A DNA stretch of 64,000 nt from positions 5,022,001 through 5,086,000 of the forward strand of contig OY848930.1 in NCBI GenBank assembly GCA_963693285.1. Reading direction: 5' to 3'. The notes under the pieces are model-generated. The model saw nothing but the letters and a program-made list of their open reading frames with translations, searched no databases and was not told where the DNA came from. Position 1 is the first letter of the stretch; each line of letters begins with the position of its first letter. The translations under genes and the position numbers were made by a program. Below are positions 24,401-34,857 of the stretch, in pieces. Source of the DNA: Xestospongia muta. Its lineage: Eukaryota; Porifera; Demospongiae; Haplosclerida; Petrosiidae.

Positions 24401-27400
24401 ATTGATGGATGAATGGATAGATAGATTGATGGATGAATGGATGGATAGATAGATTGATGGATGAATGGATAGATAGATTGATGGATGAATGGATGGATAG
24501 ATAGATTGATATATTGAATGAATAGATAGATTGATGGATGAATGGATAGATAGATTGATGGATGAATGGATAGATAGATTGATGGATGAATGGATGGATA
24601 GATAGATTGATGGATGAATGGATAGATAGATTGATGGATAAATGGATAGATAGATTGATGGATGAATGGATAGATAGATTGATGGATGAATGGATGGATA
24701 GATAGATTGATGGATGAATGGATAGATAGATTGATGGATGAATGGATAGATAGATTGATGGATGAATGCAGATCCCTAATAGTTTTTCATTTGTATTTGT
24801 TGTCTATCTTTCTTGACTCCACCCACTAGATCTCACTTGTGTTTTATTTTTTGGTGCCACCATAGAGGGGTTTCTATTACGTGATCAGTAAGTCACACCC
24901 ACATGTAATTAAACACCGTATTATTGACATCATTCAATTATATACTACCATATTAAATGTCTTGTGGTCTTATAGATTTGGAGATAGTACTGGTAGTCTG
25001 ACGGTATCATTGTTAGCCTTCCCAACAAAGTGGATTATTTTGATTGGAGCACTTCTATCAACAATTGGAGCAGGCTTGCAGACACTCACAGGGTAAGTAA
25101 TGGGAATATGTTTCCATCGTGAGCCCCTCCTTCTCCCTCAGAGCTCCACGACTGTTACAAGCTATTGCTAAAGATGATCTCATATCATTTCTACGTATAT
25201 TTAAAAAAGTCTCTCCTTGGAACAACGAACCAACTTTTGCTCTCATTTTAACAGCTATCTTAGCTGAAGCTGGTGTTCTTATAGCCAGTCTAGATTTAGT
25301 AGCTCCTATTCTCTCAATGTAAGAAGTACACAGCTGCTATCTTGAAATAATAGTTATTATGTTTTTGTTTAGGTTTTTCTTAATGTGTTATATGTTTGTT
25401 AATGTGGCATGTACTCTACAGTCACTTCTTAAATCACCTAACTGGAGACCAAGATTTCGATTTTATCATTGGTATAATCATATTAAGATGCATTGACTCT
25501 CTCTCTCTCTCTCTCTCTCTCAGGACAACTTCTCTGTTAGGAGCTCTTCTCTGTTTAGCAATAATGTTCATGACATCATGGTATTACGCTTTAGTTGCAA
25601 TGGTTCTTGCACTTATTATTTATAAATACATTGAATACAGAGGGTAAGCAAATGGAAATATAATTGATATTCATTCTCCTCAGAGCTGAGAAAGAATGGG
25701 GAGATGGTATGAGAGGACTGAGTCTTCAGGCAGCACGCTTCAGTCTCCTACGTCTTGAGGAAAACCCTCCTCATACGAAAAATTGGAGACCTCAGCTACT
25801 TGTTCTCGTCCGACTTGATGAAAACTTAATACCGACACATCCTAAACTTCTCTCATTTGCTAGCCAACTCAAAGCAGGTAATAATAATAACATTAATTAA
25901 TTAATTAATTAGTGTAATTATTATTATTATTAATTTTAGGTAAAGGTCTGACAATGATAGTATCTATATTAAAAGGTGACTATCCTGATATTATGGGACA
26001 ATGTATTGCAGCTAAACAGGTAAAACAATGTACCATAATTCAACATTCACATATTCTAATTAAGCAACCTTTAAGAAATAATTTCTACATAAAAGATAGT
26101 CCTATTTATTGAAATATATTCATTTCTCTAGACTCTAAAGAGGTTTGTAAATGATAACAAAGTTCAAGGCTTTACAAAGGTCATCACCTCCACTTCAATA
26201 GTTGACGGGATGTCATATTGGTGGGTGTGGCTGATATATGTATAACAAGTAATTATTACAATGTAGTATCCAAGCAGCTGGACTTGGTGGCATGACTCAC
26301 AATGCAGTCATGTTAGCATGGCCTGGACGTTGGAGAAGGACACAATCATGGAGTCACTTTTTAAGTAAGTATACAATGTTATTATATATGATGTGTATTA
26401 TAAATTTATATAGAAAGTATTAGAGTGGCAACTTGTCGGGAACTGGCCATCTTAGTTCCTAAGGGAATCAATTGGTTTCCTAGCAACGAAGATAAGATGA
26501 AGAACACTATTGATATTTGGTGGATTGTACGTATCCTAGTCTTTTTAATAAGGGGTGTGGTTAGGTTGAACGATCCTTAATAAGGGGTGTGGTTAGGTTA
26601 AACAATCCTTAACTCACCTCTCAGATGATGGAGGTTTATTAATGCTTCTTCCATTTTTATTACGTCAGCACAAAGTCTGGCGACATTGTAAACTGCGTAT
26701 TTTTACAGTAGCACAAATTGAGGACAATAGTATACAAATGAAGAAAGATTTAGCTGTATTTTTGTATCAACTCAGAATAGAAGCTGAAGTGGATGTCATT
26801 GAAATGGTAAGTGAGAAAGAAAGAGAGTAGAGTGTTCATGTTTATAATTATCAGTTTTAATATCAATGAGTCAAATATGTAATAACTTGTACTGGTCTCA
26901 CAAGATCAGATACATATTAACTTTATACTTATTATAAGATCATTTTAATTCTTGTTATTATAGCCAAACACAGATATCTCAGCATATACTTATGAACGCA
27001 CACTAGTAATGGAACAACGAAATGAATTGCTGAAGAGGATGAGACTCACTCGCAAGGAGAGCAAGAAAGAAGTGAGTGTGACCTCATTAATGATGCTTAT
27101 CACTACATCTTATTCATTCCACTAGATCCAATCTGTTATCTCCCGGTCGTTTACCCGGTCTGCATCACAGATAGAGAAGACATTGGACAAGTTAGGCCCA
27201 TTAGATGAGAAATTAGATGAAATTGACTCTCCTGTTGGACTGAAAAGTAAGTATATTACTTGTACATGTAATGGTGAATGTATTACTGAGAGATACCACA
27301 ACAATAGCCACACCCACTCACATCTGCAACAGGCCTTAATTGGAAAACAGCTGTTGCTATAGCAATGTTCCATTAGGCCTTCACAGTGACCCAAAGTGAT

Positions 27401-28532
27401 ATAAGCATGATAGAAGTACTACTTTATACCTTCTTAGCCCCACCCACCAACCCAACCCACCAATCAGGTGGAGATAGTTCGAGTGATAGTAGTATGTCTG
27501 AGGACTTATCGGTTCAAACTCCTCTCCTGGATGTTCCCTCAGGTCGTTCAAGTCTAGCCCCACCCACTGTTGTCACAGCCCCTCCCACTAACCCAAAACC
27601 AGCAACTGATATCAGAGAATTTGATGCCTTTTTTGGTAATGATGATATGGATGTTCCTATTGAAGGGGAAATAGCTGTATCTCTTGTTAATGAACCGTAA
27701 GTGTTTACATACACCAATCATATAACATAGTACATTCGTGTACATGTGGAATAAACCTGTTCTATGATTAGACCACAGTGGTGTGTCGTAATTTGTATGA
27801 TGAGCTTATCTTGTATGTCTATAAAATGGAAAAGGAAAGAGTGTTCTTATCCAACATGTTTGGGTGGTATATGAAAGAAAGCCTCCTAACCCCCATATTT
27901 GGAAATTATTCCACTAGCCAGTTTGGTTGTATAAAGCCCCTTCCATAGCCACAAATGTTGGATCACATGTTAACTGAAATGACACACCCCTTTTTCCATT
28001 TTATAAACTACTGGTATTGTTCATTATTGGTGTGTGTGGTTTTGTTCACTAGTCACGAGGAGAACCTACGTCGTATGAACACTTCAGTTAAATTAAATGA
28101 ATTGATAGTGGAGAAAAGTCATGATGCTTCATTAGTGATTGTTAATTTACCAGCTCCACCCAAACAACAAGGTCAAGAGGAAAACTGTATCTTTTATCTT
28201 TAAATTACTTACTATACCACAGTGGAACCTCTCTTGTGTGGGTTTAAGAAATTTCCTTTTTTGGGAATCAAATGACACACCATTGGGTCCAATTTGTAGT
28301 CTTGATATGAGATTTAGAACCAGTATGTTGGTTACTTTTGTCTAATCAAGGACACCATTGGATCCAAGTGATGTCTCAATTTAAGGGGTTTCTATAAGAG
28401 AGGTTCCACTTTTAGTTTGCCTTAACTCATGAACTACAAGATATGGAGTTTCTTGATGTACTAACAGAGGGTTTAGATCGTGTCCTCATGGTGAGGGGAG
28501 GAGGACGAGAGGTGGTGACTATATACTCTTAG
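21493..28532 (+). CDS. SLC12A: K-Cl cotransporter, SLC12 KCC subfamily
   Basis: Electroneutral K+/Cl- symporter of the plasma membrane, used for volume and chloride control. I could splice 27 exons (first 21493-21559, last 28441-28532) into a continuous 1136-residue frame. KCC signatures: [19 protein letters not shown] (TM1), [90 protein letters not shown] and the C-terminal [12 protein letters not shown] cysteine-containing extracellular loop with N-glycosylation sites lies in the exon 23680-23927, the KCC rather than NKCC pattern. [11 protein letters not shown] keeps the C-terminal threonine that WNK-SPAK kinases phosphorylate in vertebrate KCCs. The exon 27438-27696 adds a Pro/Ser/Thr-rich stretch where vertebrates carry the other regulatory threonine site. 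Confidence 0.95.
23004..23225. repeat. 76-bp direct repeat, about 2.5 copies, KCC intron
   Basis: Unit begins at TTTGAAGCCATGGTCTAATA; first two copies nearly identical, third diverged. Intronic. Confidence 0.9.
24265..24775. repeat. GATG/GATA-type minisatellite, about 500 bp, KCC intron
   Basis: Alternating 24- and 28-bp units made of GGAT, GAAT and GATA blocks (core ATTGATGGATGAATGGATAG). Regular higher-order alternation of short and long units. Smaller tracts of the same GGAT/GAAT family occur at 4405-4500, 8577-8660, 14805-14850, 18965-19005 and 55857-55885, all intronic or intergenic except where a short open frame runs in at 4410. Confidence 0.95.
28222..28411. mobile_element. MITE-like element with 15-bp terminal inverted repeats in the last KCC intron
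   Basis: About 190 bp bounded by AGTGGAACCTCTCTT (28222-28236) and its perfect reverse complement (28397-28411). Interior has two related blocks containing ACACCATTGG followed by GTCC or ATCC. No coding capacity. Target-site duplication is not clear to me. A non-autonomous DNA transposon is the simplest reading. A partial TIR-like motif (GAGGTTCCACTTTA) at 180-193 may be a relic of the same family. Confidence 0.6.
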
Positions 28533-28665
28533 AATAACTTACTACACAGTCATAAATTTTAGTATTGTCATAAACCACTACCATTGTTATTAGCTGTCAT
28601 TTTGTAATCTAATAGAGAACTGCTTTTTAAAAAATAAATGATATTTATTCAGCTGCAAAGCAAAA

Positions 28666-28930
28666 AGAAGGAATAGGTTTTAGTAATATAACTGCAGAAG
28701 CTGTCACTAAAATATATCTAATAGCTCAGCAATTTGGCAAAAAAGGCAGTAGAAAATAAAAAATAATGCTTTTAAAAAATAGCCTCAAATTGATAGTAGA
28801 GCTTTTATCATCTTGACAAGATCTTCATTGTCAGGCCACGTACTTGCTCTTCAAGGATCATTGCCTCATCTCAGCCAGAGAGTGTATTCCCAAGCTTATA
28901 AATAGAAGCAAAACAAGTGCAAAAATAAGC
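28666..28930 (-). pseudogene. Inverted, internally deleted copy of the beta-helix gene
   Basis: Read on the minus strand this stretch begins like the neighbouring gene's signal-peptide region (CTTCTATTTATAAGCTTGGG, then CTCTCTGGCTGAGATGA), jumps directly to that gene's last about 30 codons (GGCAATGATCCTTGAAG, AAGATGATAAAAGCTCT), then continues through a stop and about 110 bp of its 3' flank (TCAGCAATTTGGCAAAAA). The whole middle, about 2.2 kb, is missing. It sits head-to-head against the intact gene, so the two copies form an inverted repeat with arms at 28666-28783 and 31321-31420. Non-functional as a protein gene. Confidence 0.85.
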
Positions 28931-28971
28931 CCTTTTAATTTTATCTATAAGGGTGTGGCTCATTAAAGACA

Positions 28972-31317
28972 ATGGATAACAAAGTTGTCTTCGTTATGCT
29001 TCTTTTTATAAGCTTGGGAGTACCCTCTCTGGCTGACATGAAGTCCTTTGATTGCAAAATGAGAGATCTAGCTATGGCTTATGCAAGAAAGATACAACCA
29101 TTTCGTACAAAGCTCCAATTCCAAGAGATTGCTGATGCTCTCAATGGTGCTATAGAAGCACAACATTGTAATGTATCAGTAAGTGATTTACCAGATGATG
29201 GAGGTTACAAAGCTCCAGTTTATCCCTTACTTACCTCTGGTACCATGTTCTATGTTGATGCTAACAAAGGTAGTGATTCTAACTCTGGAAGTATGGCATC
29301 TCCTTTTAAAACCATTAGCAAGGCAGTCATTGCAGCTAGATCTGCTGGTCAGCATTCTACTATTGTTCTTAGAGAAGGAACTTTCTACTTGAGTGACACT
29401 ATTCAACTAGGAGCTGATGACAGCTACTTGACTATCCAGAATTACCCAAATGAAGAGGTCTGGATCAGTGGTGGTAAAGTCATTATGCCAATATGGGAAT
29501 CAGTCAATACACAAGATTCCAATATTTACAAAGCTAGTCTACCTTCAATAAACTCCATATTGGGACTACGTATTAACAATAAACGTGCAATTCGTGCCCG
29601 CTATCCCAATGCTGACCCAGAAATTAATTTTGGTTCCACAATCAAACCAAAAGAATGGCTTCCCTCAACACTTCCAGAAGTTCCAGACGAGGAGGTCCAT
29701 CCTAGTACACCATTTCGTAAATCTTCTGATATGTTTCAACACTATCAACTAGGTATTGGAGGACCTTGTAAATACTTTGATCCCCCGGCAGGATACTGGT
29801 GTGGTAGTAAGACTGAAGGAGGAGGTGCACGTACTTATAAAATTCCCTCTGGTATGGTGGCTGATAAATCTATTTTACCCAACCAACCTTACAAGAATGC
29901 TAAAGGTGCTATCATACAAGCTTGGAGGTCAGCTCATTGGGCCAGTTGGATGTTTGAAGTTGGAGATTACGATCCAGAGAATGGAACATTCATGTTTAGC
30001 AAGGGAGGTTTCCAAGGTGCTCGAGGTCAAAGTGGTGCTGAATTTTATATTGAGAATGTAATGGAGGAACTAGATTCACCAAATGAATGGTTCTTTGACG
30101 AGGAGTCCAATACTCTTTATTTTTATTACAATGCTACTCCAGGAACAAGACCACCTAGTAATACACTCTATGTTATAACAAATCTAAAGACATTAATCAA
30201 TGTTACAGCATCACAAGATAGACCAGCATATGGAATTACTATACGTGGAGTTAACTTTCGTGACACTGTCTATACTTATATGGATCCTCATGGAATCCCT
30301 TCAGGTGGTGATTGGGCTTTGGAAAGAATGGGTGCTCTGTTCTTTGAAGGTACTAAGAATACTCTTGTGGAAGGCTGTATATTTGAGAGACTTGATGGTA
30401 ATGCTATTATGATTTCTGGATATAACCGCAACACAACCATTCTGAAAAATGAATTCAAGTGGATTGGGAGTACAGCTATTGGTTCCTGGGGCTATACCAG
30501 TGGTACTAGAGTTCCAGGTATGGGGTGGGATGGTACAGATGGGAACCAACCACGTTTTAATAACATCTCATACAATTTTGTCCATGAACTTGGTATTTGG
30601 GAAAAGCAGTCGTCATTCTATTTTCAAGCTAAATCTTGTCAAAATTTTATCAAAGGAAACATCTTCTTTAATGGACCACGAGCAGGCATTAACTTCAATG
30701 ATGGTTTTGGTGGTGGTAGTAACCTTACTGAAAATCTCCTGTTTAATACATGTCGTGAGTCAGGTGATCATGGTCCTTTTAATAGCTGGGATAGACAAGT
30801 GTTTGTCACTAAAGTTCGCGATGGGACACCTCAACCAGACAAGAATTGGGACTACATCTACAATAACTTCATGATTGCTAACTACGACAGCCAAGAAGCT
30901 ATTGATAATGATGATGGCTCAAATTATTACCAGACACATAACAATTTCTTTGCTTACAGTGGAAATGGTATGAAGAATGATTTTGATGGTCATGATAACC
31001 ATCACTATAACAATATCTATGGTTACGTTAGTACTGGCTTTAGAATCTGCAGCCAGTTACCAGGTCATGAAGATTATTTCTATAATAACATAGTTGTCAT
31101 GACAAAAGATGGAGATTATGGGTCAGGAGCATGTTCTGGCGAGGGAAAAACTGTTGTTCATGACAACCATGTTTATACACCTACTGGTAAAGTAACAGAG
31201 TGTAAGATGAGTCTTGCTGAATGGCAAGCGAAAGGCAATGATCCTGGAACAACAGCAAGTACATGGCCTGATGATGAAGACCTTGTTAAAATGATAAAAG
31301 CTCTGCTGTTCATTTAA
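28972..31317 (+). CDS. Secreted right-handed parallel beta-helix protein, intronless
   Basis: 781-residue protein from one uninterrupted exon, in a window where nearly every other long gene is split. Signal peptide MDNKVVFVMLLFISLGVPSLA. N-terminal helical segment (about 25-75), then a linker and the beta-helix entry motif YVDANKGSDSNSGSMASPF (about 93-111), typical of pectin-lyase-fold proteins (PbH1 repeats). Repeating coils with Asn ladders follow: NTLVEGCIFERLDGNAI, NTTILKNEFKWIGSTAI, NFIKGNIFFNGPRAGIN, NLTENLLFNTCRESGDHG, HHYNNIYGYVSTGFRIC. Several N-glycosylation sites. Such proteins are polysaccharide lyases, hydrolases or surface adhesins; catalytic residues cannot be assigned. Lack of introns and the bacterial or algal flavour fit horizontal transfer or retroposition. 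Three deleted relatives lie nearby. Confidence 0.85.
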   Translation: MDNKVVFVMLLFISLGVPSLADMKSFDCKMRDLAMAYARKIQPFRTKLQFQEIADALNGAIEAQHCNVSVSDLPDDGGYKAPVYPLLTSGTMFYVDANKGSDSNSGSMASPFKTISKAVIAARSAGQHSTIVLREGTFYLSDTIQLGADDSYLTIQNYPNEEVWISGGKVIMPIWESVNTQDSNIYKASLPSINSILGLRINNKRAIRARYPNADPEINFGSTIKPKEWLPSTLPEVPDEEVHPSTPFRKSSDMFQHYQLGIGGPCKYFDPPAGYWCGSKTEGGGARTYKIPSGMVADKSILPNQPYKNAKGAIIQAWRSAHWASWMFEVGDYDPENGTFMFSKGGFQGARGQSGAEFYIENVMEELDSPNEWFFDEESNTLYFYYNATPGTRPPSNTLYVITNLKTLINVTASQDRPAYGITIRGVNFRDTVYTYMDPHGIPSGGDWALERMGALFFEGTKNTLVEGCIFERLDGNAIMISGYNRNTTILKNEFKWIGSTAIGSWGYTSGTRVPGMGWDGTDGNQPRFNNISYNFVHELGIWEKQSSFYFQAKSCQNFIKGNIFFNGPRAGINFNDGFGGGSNLTENLLFNTCRESGDHGPFNSWDRQVFVTKVRDGTPQPDKNWDYIYNNFMIANYDSQEAIDNDDGSNYYQTHNNFFAYSGNGMKNDFDGHDNHHYNNIYGYVSTGFRICSQLPGHEDYFYNNIVVMTKDGDYGSGACSGEGKTVVHDNHVYTPTGKVTECKMSLAEWQAKGNDPGTTASTWPDDEDLVKMIKALLFI

Positions 31318-31439
31318 AACTGCTATTTAAAAGAATTATTTTTCTGCTGCATTTTTGCCAAATTGCTGAACTATTAGAGTTATTTTAGCAATAGCTGTAT
31401 TTCAGTACATTCCTTTCATTTAGCAACAAATAATAGATC

Positions 31440-31590
31440 ATACCTTTTCAATTTTTGTGGATCATTAAAGACAATGGAGAACAAAGCTGTACATGTATTG
31501 CTTCTTTTTATAAATTTGGGAGTACCCTCTCTGGCTGACATGAGAGATCTAGCTGTGGCTTATGCTATTTAACTTACTGCTTATGAGATT
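31440..31590 (+). pseudogene. Internally deleted beta-helix gene copy (direct orientation)
   Basis: Resembles the promoter and first about 100 nt of the intact gene (CATTAAAGACAATGGA, CTTCTTTTTATAAATTTGGG, TACCCTCTCTGGCTGACATG), loses the codons that follow ADM, continues to GTGGCTTATGC and then switches to ATTTAACTTACTGCTTAT, which resembles the intact gene's stop region (ATTTAAAACTGCTAT). So both ends survive and about 2.2 kb of middle is gone. Short residual frame only. Confidence 0.75.
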
Positions 31591-31822
31591 GTTTCATTGT
31601 GGTGCCTATAAAATTAGAAATGATAAAAATTAATATAATTAGTAGTATTGTTCTAGTTCTAGTCTGATCCAGTAACATTATTAATTTCATATTAAAGTAT
31701 TGTTTATAATTTTGTATGTACCATATATATATATATATGTAAAAAACTTCATGTCTCTGTGACAGAATAAGGACCAGTTTTATTGACATTCCTTCCCAGT
31801 AGTTTAAAATTGATTTAAAATT

Positions 31823-32270
31823 AAAAAAAAAAACCCTTGTGTGTTGCCCAAACGATCTTTCGTGACTCAATTCCACGCAGGCTTCCACTTAGGCTCCAGG
31901 ATTCCCTGCTATTGCTAGCTAGGACCGCCACCTGGCTTGGTAACCCTCGTCCGAAGACGAGGTAATCCTGGCTGGAACGTCGCCCTAACTTCGAACCAGC
32001 CGTACTGGGTTTCTAGCTTCGGGAATAAATCATCGTCATTACTAAACCGGGACTACAATACACCAGACCTCGTCACGTTTAAAGGGAGACTACCAGCCGT
32101 ATCCTAGTCCGCCTTTCGGATACTCCGAAGAGTATGCTGGTAACCATCTCAGAGGTCATGATGCATTGCAGACGCTGGCCTACAACACACTGGCAACCAA
32201 GGATGTTTTGGTTTCCTTTTATATGTACTTACGATTTTGTCTTCAAGCTCTTGTGGGGCGCGACTGCGCA
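31823..32270 (-). ncRNA. Putative structured minus-strand RNA (RNA polymerase III-like), or RNA-derived SINE
   Basis: A roughly 400-bp GC-rich island in very AT-rich surroundings, without coding frames. It contains strong hairpins: stem 31945-31951 with 31956-31962, and stem 32120-32125 with 32130-32135, both closing a TTCG tetraloop (C-TTCG-G) when read on the minus strand. The second is enclosed by TACCAGC (32091-32097) pairing with GCTGGTA (32136-32142); GTATCC (32099-32104) can alternatively pair with 32118-32123. GGCTGG and CCAGCC flank another loop near 31970-32000. On the minus strand the island ends in 11 Ts (31823-31833), a classical Pol III stop. Weak resemblance to 5S rRNA (GAAGCTAG, then GGTTCGAAG) suggests a possible SINE. 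No family assigned. Confidence 0.5.
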
Positions 32271-32544
32271 GAGCTATGAATCTCATTAACGATAGTTTGG
32301 AATCTATTACCAGTATCGACGAAGTAGAAATTACTATATTTTTAAACGTCAGGAATACAACTAGTCTTGTTTAAGTAAACTAGAACAGTACTACTAATCC
32401 AATTAATTTTTATTATTCTTCTGTTAAACCACTAATAGTTCAATTACACGTTTACACTACATTAAATGCTAAGCTATCACATACAAAATGGTTTTAAAAA
32501 GATCACACTCTAAACATCATCTAACTTATGAATTTTTAATGAAG

Positions 32545-32985
32545 TTAGCTATATAGGTCCTTGTTAAATGACATTAATATTACTGGTTTTAAATGTTGTA
32601 TTTTTTTAAAGTATACTAATCTACCTTGTTTACTAGTACATGTAAATTAATACATATTTGAAGTTTTTTTACAGACTTTAACAACATCTTTGAGAACAAT
32701 TCATTTCTCTACTTAATAAGGACCTACATACATCATTAACTTTATAAATTTCAAGTGATTTCATAACATGCCATCTTGGACCATGTTTTTTTAAAAAAAA
32801 ACTGAGAATTCGTCTGACTCATTAAATCACTTTGAGTTTTCTTCTAAAGTTAACTATATAGGTTCTTGTTAAGTAACATTAATATTAATTTCCTTAAATA
32901 TTGTTAATTTTTTAAAAGTATAATAAACTCCTTGATTACTAGTACATGTACATATTAATTAATGAATCTCTTTTGTTCTTACATA
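32545..32985. repeat. Diverged direct repeat, two copies of about 130 bp
   Basis: Copies at about 32545-32675 and 32850-32975 share AAGTTAGCTATATAGGT (one mismatch), TTGTTAAATGACATTAATATT (few mismatches) and the tail ACTAGTACATGTA. Together with neighbouring beta-helix relics this suggests that the region 31.3-33.2 kb arose by repeated local duplication. Confidence 0.75.
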
Positions 32986-33047
32986 TTTTAATATTTCCAA
33001 GGACAAACTATTATCCTTCTAACAAGCTATCACTTTTCTCTAAACAT

Positions 33048-33165
33048 ATTTCTTTGATTGTAAAATGAGACATCTAGCTAGAAAGATACTAACATTTCAT
33101 TACAAAGATACACTTCTTGTCAAGATGATAACAGTTCTACTCTATTTGAAAGATACCCACTACTA
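33048..33165 (+). pseudogene. Second direct-orientation deleted relic of the beta-helix gene
   Basis: TCTTTGATTGTAAAATGAGA followed by CATCTAGCTAGAAAGATAC and TTCATTACAAAGATA parallels the intact gene at 29046-29115 (codons for SFDCKMRDLA to PFRTK), then the sequence jumps to CTTGTCAAGATGATAACAG, parallel to the last codons (DLVKMIKALL) near 31283-31310. Again both ends remain and the middle is missing. Confidence 0.7.
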
Positions 33166-33262
33166 AGTGTTACTTCGAGTTATAATCTATAAAAATTAAT
33201 GCTCCATTTTAATACAATGAATTTAATCAGTTCTATGTGCAATGTACAATGTATAAAAATAG

Positions 33263-34857
33263 TTATGAGAAGAGATCGCCAGCAGACGGCAAAGGTGCTA
33301 ACCCCTCAGAACTGGGTGTGGCTAAATTTGGCAAACTAGCTATGTGAGATTTTAAAACTTCTCGAACATGAGTACATTGTTGCATCTTGCCTTGGTACTC
33401 CTGAAAGAGAGAAGAGATCACTAGCTACCAGTACAAATAGCTAGACAACAACATAAGACATATAAAATAAAAATATTTCTTTTTGTTCAATAAACAATTA
33501 ATAATTCATATTGAAATACAGATTGTTCTCAAGTTGCATTCTTAATAGTTGTGTTGTAAATAAATAACAGCCTTATATAAAAACTATGATCGCTATCAAA
33601 TATTATGTTGTGTAATATGTATTTATCGTAGTAGTATATATTTAATTGATGGGTGTGGCTTACCCTTTGCCTCTCCTTAGCTCCGTGTAATAGACATTGG
33701 TGGTGCCAGATAAAACTATCAAGCATCTCTTGTATATCACGTCTTTCTGATAACTCTTTCTCCATTCTCTCTGTGTAGTCAGAGAGAACAGTCAATGATT
33801 CTTCTAGTTGCTTCATAACTTCTTCCCCTGATTCCTTAGCTGAAAATAATAAGTGGGTGTGGTTTTAGTCAGAATCACACCTACTTTTTAATCTAGAGAG
33901 AATATCTGTGTCATAGAGTTGAGAAGGGAAACTAGCTATTTTTTGTCGAATAACCATATCTTGGACAGTAGATTTCTCTTTATCAACTGAATTCATATGC
34001 TCCAATAAAGCATCTGCCTTTATTAATATTTGCAATTTATCATGTTATAATATTACCATAGTTACCTCTGGAGGGTCTCGATTATTGGGAGGTTTCTCAG
34101 GAGGCGGAGGACTTGATGGAGGTGGGGTTATAGGAGGTATCTCTTGAGGCATAACACTTAACTTAGCATCAGATTCACTTTTTGTACGACGTACATTAAA
34201 ACCACTAGGACCTAAGGTAGATGAGAAATACCATAATCCTTTACAAAAAATGGCGGAATAGTACACCTGGTTCAAAGTTCAAGGTTAAAGGTTTACTAAT
34301 TAGTCTTAATTTATTACTGACTATAATTTATAAATTAATGGTCATTACTTACTTAATATATTCTTGAATTTTGAGATATTTTCTATATCAAATACATGTC
34401 TCTCTTCCCAAACTGATATTATACGTTGAACAGAACCAGTAACAGTCTCGTCCTTGTCTCTATGGGAACATAACAATCATAGTTGTCATGGCAACAAATC
34501 ATTCACTTGGCAACAAGATGAAGAGCTCTCGGAAGTGCTCTTGTAAATTCTGCTTTATATTCTGGTCCCTTGCGCCTAGCATTTTGTATAACGTCATTAG
34601 CTACATAGAGTAATGTGAGTTTTCTACTTGAAGAGGCTATCAAGGATACACTATCGTTTACAACAGATTCAGAATTCGAGTATCTAACCTTTTTGCATTT
34701 CTCTGAACCAAATTCCTACAACTGTTCTCGCATGTTTGCGATGATGTATCAACCATTGGGATACACTTTGTATACTTTGCATCGTTGCATTTAAATCTCT
34801 CAGCTTCATCTCTAAAGTAGTAGTCGACCAAGACATACCCTTCACTGGTCCTGCCAT
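33263..34857 (-). CDS. RPRD1: Regulation of nuclear pre-mRNA domain protein 1 (RPRD1A/B-like)
   Basis: Nuclear protein whose CTD-interacting domain (CID) binds the phosphorylated RNA polymerase II C-terminal tail and recruits phosphatases during transcription. Seven exons: 34857-34689, 34636-34507, 34459-34353, 34211-34066, 34017-33885, 33839-33664, 33400-33263; 332 residues. CID motifs: SVSQWLIHHRKHARTVVGIW, LTLLYVANDVIQNARRKGP, RIISVWEERHVF. A proline-rich linker (EIPPITPPPSSPPPPEKPP) leads to a C-terminal coiled coil (EESLTVLSDYTERMEKEL) and the invariant end GLAPLPSAGDLFS. Start at 34857 chosen by fit; 34887 is an in-frame alternative. Coding starts just 80 bp downstream of the TTC27 stop on the same strand. 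Confidence 0.95.

Noticed and set aside
29183..30874. Several 70-140 codon frames on both strands inside the beta-helix gene
   Set aside because: Shadow frames of one long, well-conserved reading frame.
31574..31888. 104-codon minus-strand frame next to the GC-rich island
   Set aside because: Runs through an AT-rich and poly-A/T tract with low-complexity residues; no splice or family support.
31823..32270. RNase P RNA identity for the structured island
   Set aside because: A word similar to the CR-I box is present (CATGACCTCTGAGAT on the minus strand) but no complementary CR-V partner could be found near the 3' end.
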